Source: Folioceros fuciformis
Lineage: Eukaryota > Anthocerotophyta > Anthocerotopsida > Anthocerotales
Reading direction: 5' to 3'
Assembly: GCA_049999805.1 (NCBI GenBank)
Contig: JBNGIO010004918.1
Span: 1 to 35,054 of the forward strand
Length of the DNA stretch: 35,054 bases
Position numbers and translations under genes: made by a program. The notes beneath the pieces were generated by a model. The model did no database searches and was not told the origin of the DNA. It saw only the letters and a list, made by a program, of their open reading frames with translations. How positions within the stretch are numbered: the stretch's first letter is position 1; every line of letters starts with the position of its first letter. Positions 31,571 through 35,054 of this stretch are shown one piece after another.

Positions 31571-34261
31571 ATGGCTGCATGGAGCATCGCACTTCACTCG
31601 CACAGAGGGGGACAGTGCACGTCGTGCCAACAGCTCTTCTGGAACCCACAGAGGATAGTTCGTGGCATCACAGGTGTCGCAGGACAAGGGTACGATGTCC
31701 TCGCTTGGACGGGTCAAGAGCTAGGTGTCCAGCCAGGCCTTTTGGCTAAGCAATTCGTACAGGCCGGCTTTGTCAGGACTGCAGGATCTGGAAGGGGCGT
31801 AACCGCCGAAATTGCGAGCAGACTGTGTCGGCAGGGGCAGGTGTCACAATCTGTTGAGGCTCTGGGGGTTTTGGTGCGAATAGACTGTAGTATTCCACAG
31901 TCTCTCGTCTATGAAATCCTCAGAAGCTTTGGGGTTAATAAGGACCTGGTTCTGGGTCGCCGGGTCCATGCTCTTGCCGTGGAGACGGGCTTCGAGTCGG
32001 ACACGTTCCTGTGCAATCATTTTCTGCGAATGTACGCGTCGCATGGCATGTTGCAAGAAGCTATGGATGTGTTCACCATTGTTGGTGAACCAGATGCCTT
32101 CATGTGGTCTTCCATTATATCTGCGCACGTTCAGCAGGGACAGGCCAAGCAGGCCATAGAGCTCTATCACCAGATGTGCAGAACATCAAGTGTGAAGCCG
32201 GATAGGTATGTGTATGTTGCAGCACTACAGGCTTGCGCAAGGGGGCAAGACTTGAAAACCGGGCACCAGGTGCATGCTCATGTCTTGGCCAGTGGGGTTG
32301 AGACCGATGCATTTCTTTCTAATTGCTTGGTCTTCATGTATGCAAAGTGTGGCAGCTTCGGCGATGCCAAAAGATTATTTGAAGGCCTTCCATTCAAAGA
32401 TGTGGTCACATGGACCGCTCTGATAGGAGGATATTTCCAGCAGGGCAGGGGTCTGGACGCTCTTCGTCTTTATGCTGCTATGCAGGAAGACGGTATGGTT
32501 GCCCCTGATTCCGTGACATTTGTGTGCCTCCTGCAGGCGTGTGCAAGTGTTGGTGCCCAAGCTTTGGAGATAGGCAAGCAGCTTCACGCACAAATCAGCG
32601 AACGAGGCATTCAGCTGGATTTGGTTGTGGCCAACAGTTTGGTAGATATGTATGCAAAATGTGGAAGTCTTGAGGGTGCCCAGGGTGTGTTTGATGGACT
32701 GGGTCACAAAAACGTGATAACGTGGAATGCCATGCTAGCCGGATATTCCCAGCAGGGCCTGGGTGAGGAAGCTCTTCATTTATATGCTGCTATGCAAAAA
32801 GAAGGCATGGCACCCCCAGACTCTGTTACGTTTATTTGCCTCCTCAAGGCTTGCGCCAGTTTGGGACCCCCGGCTTTGCTGATAGGGAAGGAGCTTCATG
32901 CACAGATGGAGTGTGGAGGGCTTCAGGGTGATGTGGTCATGGGTTCCAGCCTGGTAAACATGTATGCCAAATGCGGCAGTCTAGAGGAGGCTCAAAGTGT
33001 GTTTGATGGACTTGGCGAAAAGGATCTGGTTACTTGGACAGCGCTGATGGCAGGATATTCCCATTGCGGCATGGGTCAGAAAGCCCTTGAGCTGTATAGT
33101 GCTATGCGAAATGAAAGCAGTGTAGCACCTGATTCTATGACGTTTGTGTGCCTACTTCAGGCATGTGCAAGTTTGGGTAACGCAGGCTTTGAGACAGGGA
33201 AGGAGCTGCATGCACAGATACGAGAACGGGGTCTGCAGTGTGATCGGGTGGTAGGCTGTAGCTTGGTAAATATGTATGCGAAATGTGGCAGTCTCGAGGA
33301 TGCCCAGGCCGTATTTGATGGCCTTGATCAAAAGGATGTGGTTACATGGAACGCCATGATAGCAGGGCATTCTCAGCAGGGCATGGGTCAGGAAGCCCTT
33401 CAGCTGTATAGTGCTATGCGAAGTGAAAGCAGTGCAGCACCAGATTCTGTGACATTCCTGTGCCTCCTTCAGGCATGTGCAAACGTGGCAGCTTTGCGCA
33501 TGGGAAGGCATCTTCATGTTCAGATTGAAGAACAAGGGCTTCAAGCTGATGTGTCGGTCGGCATCAGTTTGATAAACATGTATGCAAAGTCTGGTAGCAT
33601 GCTGGATGCACAGCAGGTATTTGATGGCCTCCTTCGAAAGGACATCGTGGCTTGGAATGCTCTGATTGCAGGATACACCCGTCATGGAGACAGTGACATG
33701 GTCTTCAGCCTTGTTCATCGAATGGGAGAGGCTGGCGTACAGCCAGACAGCATCACATTCGTCAGTGTGCTAACAGCCTGCAGTCATGCAGGTCTGGTGG
33801 ACACTGGGCGAGACCTCTTCGAGGCCATGAGCAGGCAGTATGGCATCCCTCCGAACGGAGATCACTATGCATGCATGGTGGATCTTCTGGGTCGTGCAGG
33901 CCAACTCGACGAGGCGATGGCAGTTGTGAGGGACATGCCTGTACTTCCCAACGCTGCAGTGTGGCACACTTTGTTGGGTGCATGTCAAAAATGGGGCAAC
34001 GTAGATGTGGGATGCCATGCCTTCGAAGAAGCCGTCAAGCTCGACGAGAAAGACGCTGCAGCGTATGTTTTGATGTCGAACATATATAGTAGCGCCCGGA
34101 TGTGGGAACAGGCACAGAGGACGCAGCGAAGGAGGTTAGAAATTGGAGCTTGGAAGGAACCAGGCCGGAGCTGGTGGACAGACTTGAGTGGACTAGTGCA
34201 TAGTTTTGTAGGCTGCGACATACGCATTTCGAAAGTAAAGGCATTTATCCAAATTTATTAG
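31571..34261 (+). CDS. PLS-type pentatricopeptide repeat protein with E-type end, intronless
   Basis: The predicted 896-residue protein binds RNA in mitochondria or chloroplasts; PLS-class members usually take part in C-to-U editing. The first in-frame ATG is 31571, and the first 60 or so residues look like a targeting peptide. Six PLS blocks follow, marked by MYASHG, MYAKCGSF, MYAKCGSLEG, MYAKCGSLEE, MYAKCGSLED and MYAKSGSM. Each pairs with VFDGL-KDVVTWNAMIAGYS-type and APDSVTF-CLLQACA-type motifs. The end carries TACSHAGLVDTG, CMVDLLGRAGQLDEA, VWHTLLGACQKWGNVD and PGRSWWTDLSGLVHSFVGCD, which is the E/E+ region. It stops there, so a DYW deaminase domain is absent. Block spacing is 312, 312, 312 and 306 bases, showing tandem growth of a 104-residue unit. 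Confidence 0.94.
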   Translation: MAAWSIALHSHRGGQCTSCQQLFWNPQRIVRGITGVAGQGYDVLAWTGQELGVQPGLLAKQFVQAGFVRTAGSGRGVTAEIASRLCRQGQVSQSVEALGVLVRIDCSIPQSLVYEILRSFGVNKDLVLGRRVHALAVETGFESDTFLCNHFLRMYASHGMLQEAMDVFTIVGEPDAFMWSSIISAHVQQGQAKQAIELYHQMCRTSSVKPDRYVYVAALQACARGQDLKTGHQVHAHVLASGVETDAFLSNCLVFMYAKCGSFGDAKRLFEGLPFKDVVTWTALIGGYFQQGRGLDALRLYAAMQEDGMVAPDSVTFVCLLQACASVGAQALEIGKQLHAQISERGIQLDLVVANSLVDMYAKCGSLEGAQGVFDGLGHKNVITWNAMLAGYSQQGLGEEALHLYAAMQKEGMAPPDSVTFICLLKACASLGPPALLIGKELHAQMECGGLQGDVVMGSSLVNMYAKCGSLEEAQSVFDGLGEKDLVTWTALMAGYSHCGMGQKALELYSAMRNESSVAPDSMTFVCLLQACASLGNAGFETGKELHAQIRERGLQCDRVVGCSLVNMYAKCGSLEDAQAVFDGLDQKDVVTWNAMIAGHSQQGMGQEALQLYSAMRSESSAAPDSVTFLCLLQACANVAALRMGRHLHVQIEEQGLQADVSVGISLINMYAKSGSMLDAQQVFDGLLRKDIVAWNALIAGYTRHGDSDMVFSLVHRMGEAGVQPDSITFVSVLTACSHAGLVDTGRDLFEAMSRQYGIPPNGDHYACMVDLLGRAGQLDEAMAVVRDMPVLPNAAVWHTLLGACQKWGNVDVGCHAFEEAVKLDEKDAAAYVLMSNIYSSARMWEQAQRTQRRRLEIGAWKEPGRSWWTDLSGLVHSFVGCDIRISKVKAFIQIY
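32336..33584 (+). repeat. 312-bp higher-order repeat inside the PPR gene
   Basis: The MYAK codons start at 32336, 32648, 32960, 33272 and 33578. The first three steps are exactly 312 bases and the last is 306. Units three to five are close at DNA level too (for example CTTCATGCACAGAT and GCTATGCGAA(G/A)TGAAAGCAG). Confidence 0.9.
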
Positions 34262-34429
34262 ACATCGGATTAAGACAGTTATTTTCATTAAGTGAAGAGA
34301 TGACGGATGAAAAACAAACCTTGTACCAAGAACAACATGTCGGTTCGAGACAAGCTGTGACTGTCTAAATACATTGTAACCACACTATGCCTACCAAACA
34401 AGAGGTGGTTTAGGTGGATGAGGTACAAG
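34262..34429. other. PPR 3' flank
   Basis: A short stretch without genes after the PPR stop. It passes into repeats without a sharp edge. Confidence 0.4.
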
Positions 34430-35054
34430 TTCGCCTTGAAACTATTGTAGACAAGGCTTGGTCCTTTCTCCATTTGCCTTGTAACCATCATGGCAAGGCT
34501 TGGTCCCTTCCCATTTATCTTGTAACTATATCTTCCAAAAAGACTTGGAAGAGGTACAAAGGTATAGACAAGACACTCTATCGAAAAGACTTGGAAAAGG
34601 TGTGGCGAGGTTCCTATAGGACACACTTGGAAAAGGTGTGGAGCTTGGAAAAGGTGTGGTAGGACATGCTTGGAAAAGGTGTGACACTTGGAAAAGGTGT
34701 GGCGACGACACGCCAGCCAAAAGGACTTGATCGCCTAGACAAGGTAGGGTACAAAGAAGCATAGACAAGGCAAGTTTGCAAAAAAGGCTTGGTTGCCCTA
34801 GAAAAGGTACAAAAGGCACAGAAAAGATAAATCTGCTTAAAGGACTTGGTAGCCCAAAAGAGGTATAAGAGGTACTAACAATGTAAGTCTACCAAAAGGA
34901 TGTTGCCTCAAAAGAGGTACAAACAAGGCATGACTTTGGAAAAGATTTGGTCACTCTAGAAGAGATACAAAGAGGCATAGATAAGGCAAGTCCGCCAAAA
35001 TGATTTGGTCGCCTCTATAGAGGTAGAGATACCCACAAGACATGTTTCCCAAAA
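34430..35054 (+). repeat. Satellite-like tandem repeats, continuing beyond the window
   Basis: Two related patterns are seen. Between about 34585 and 34705 the word CTTGGAAAAGGTGTG occurs five times (34590, 34626, 34644, 34669, 34687) at uneven spacing. From about 34740 a unit of about 56 bases recurs, carrying ACAAGGCAAGT, TTGGTCGCCCTAGA-like and AGAGGTACAAAGAGG-like words. One unit is shortened to about 47 bases. No gene is present. Confidence 0.75.

Noticed and set aside
33152-33718. 188-codon minus-strand ORF
   Set aside because: Antisense shadow of the repetitive PPR gene, kept open by the 312-bp repeat.
34585-35054. CRISPR-like array
   Set aside because: Repeat units vary in length and sequence, spacing is uneven, and this is plant nuclear DNA; it is satellite-like.

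Overview
The window is nuclear DNA of a land plant, probably a seed-free one (bryophyte, lycophyte or fern). It has spliced genes with short GT-AG introns (mostly 80-130 bases), organelle-targeted proteins, a PLS-type pentatricopeptide repeat (PPR) protein, a plant augmin subunit, and a full-length MurD ligase. MurD belongs to the plastid peptidoglycan pathway kept by mosses, lycophytes and some other plants. I could not fix the species.

Layout. (1) 357-1823, +: intronless UDP-glucose pyrophosphorylase. (2) 2209-4831, +: 13-exon MurD. (3) 6332-7373, -: three-exon organellar ribosome-binding factor A (RbfA), convergent with MurD. Between the two lie the remains of a tandem duplication of about 1.25 kb that copied the 3' ends of both genes. 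In the left copy the MurD end is intact and the RbfA end has decayed; in the right copy it is the reverse. (4) 7994-10996, +: 16-exon coiled-coil protein of unknown family, divergent from RbfA. (5) About 11.0-25.4 kb: AT-rich transposon and pseudogene island. It holds a 36-bp coding minisatellite, a decayed minus-strand gene with a motif block like that of beta-class amino-methyltransferases, other decayed minus-strand fragments, and a young Ty1/copia retrotransposon (16096-22294, -) with 171-bp LTRs, a 5-bp target duplication and a tRNA-iMet primer site. (6) 25584-29225, +: 12-exon augmin subunit 6. (7) 31571-34261, +: intronless PLS-E type PPR protein. (8) About 34430-35054: tandem satellite-like repeats running off the window.

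How the genes relate. MurD (peptidoglycan precursor synthesis), RbfA (small ribosomal subunit maturation) and the PPR protein (organelle RNA processing or editing) should all act in organelles; UDP-glucose pyrophosphorylase (cytosolic sugar nucleotide supply) and augmin 6 (microtubule nucleation) act in the cytosol. Nothing suggests operon-like co-function; the MurD/RbfA neighbourhood matters structurally because their 3' ends were duplicated together. Exon limits were assigned by eye from splice consensus, reading frame and family motifs, without transcripts.
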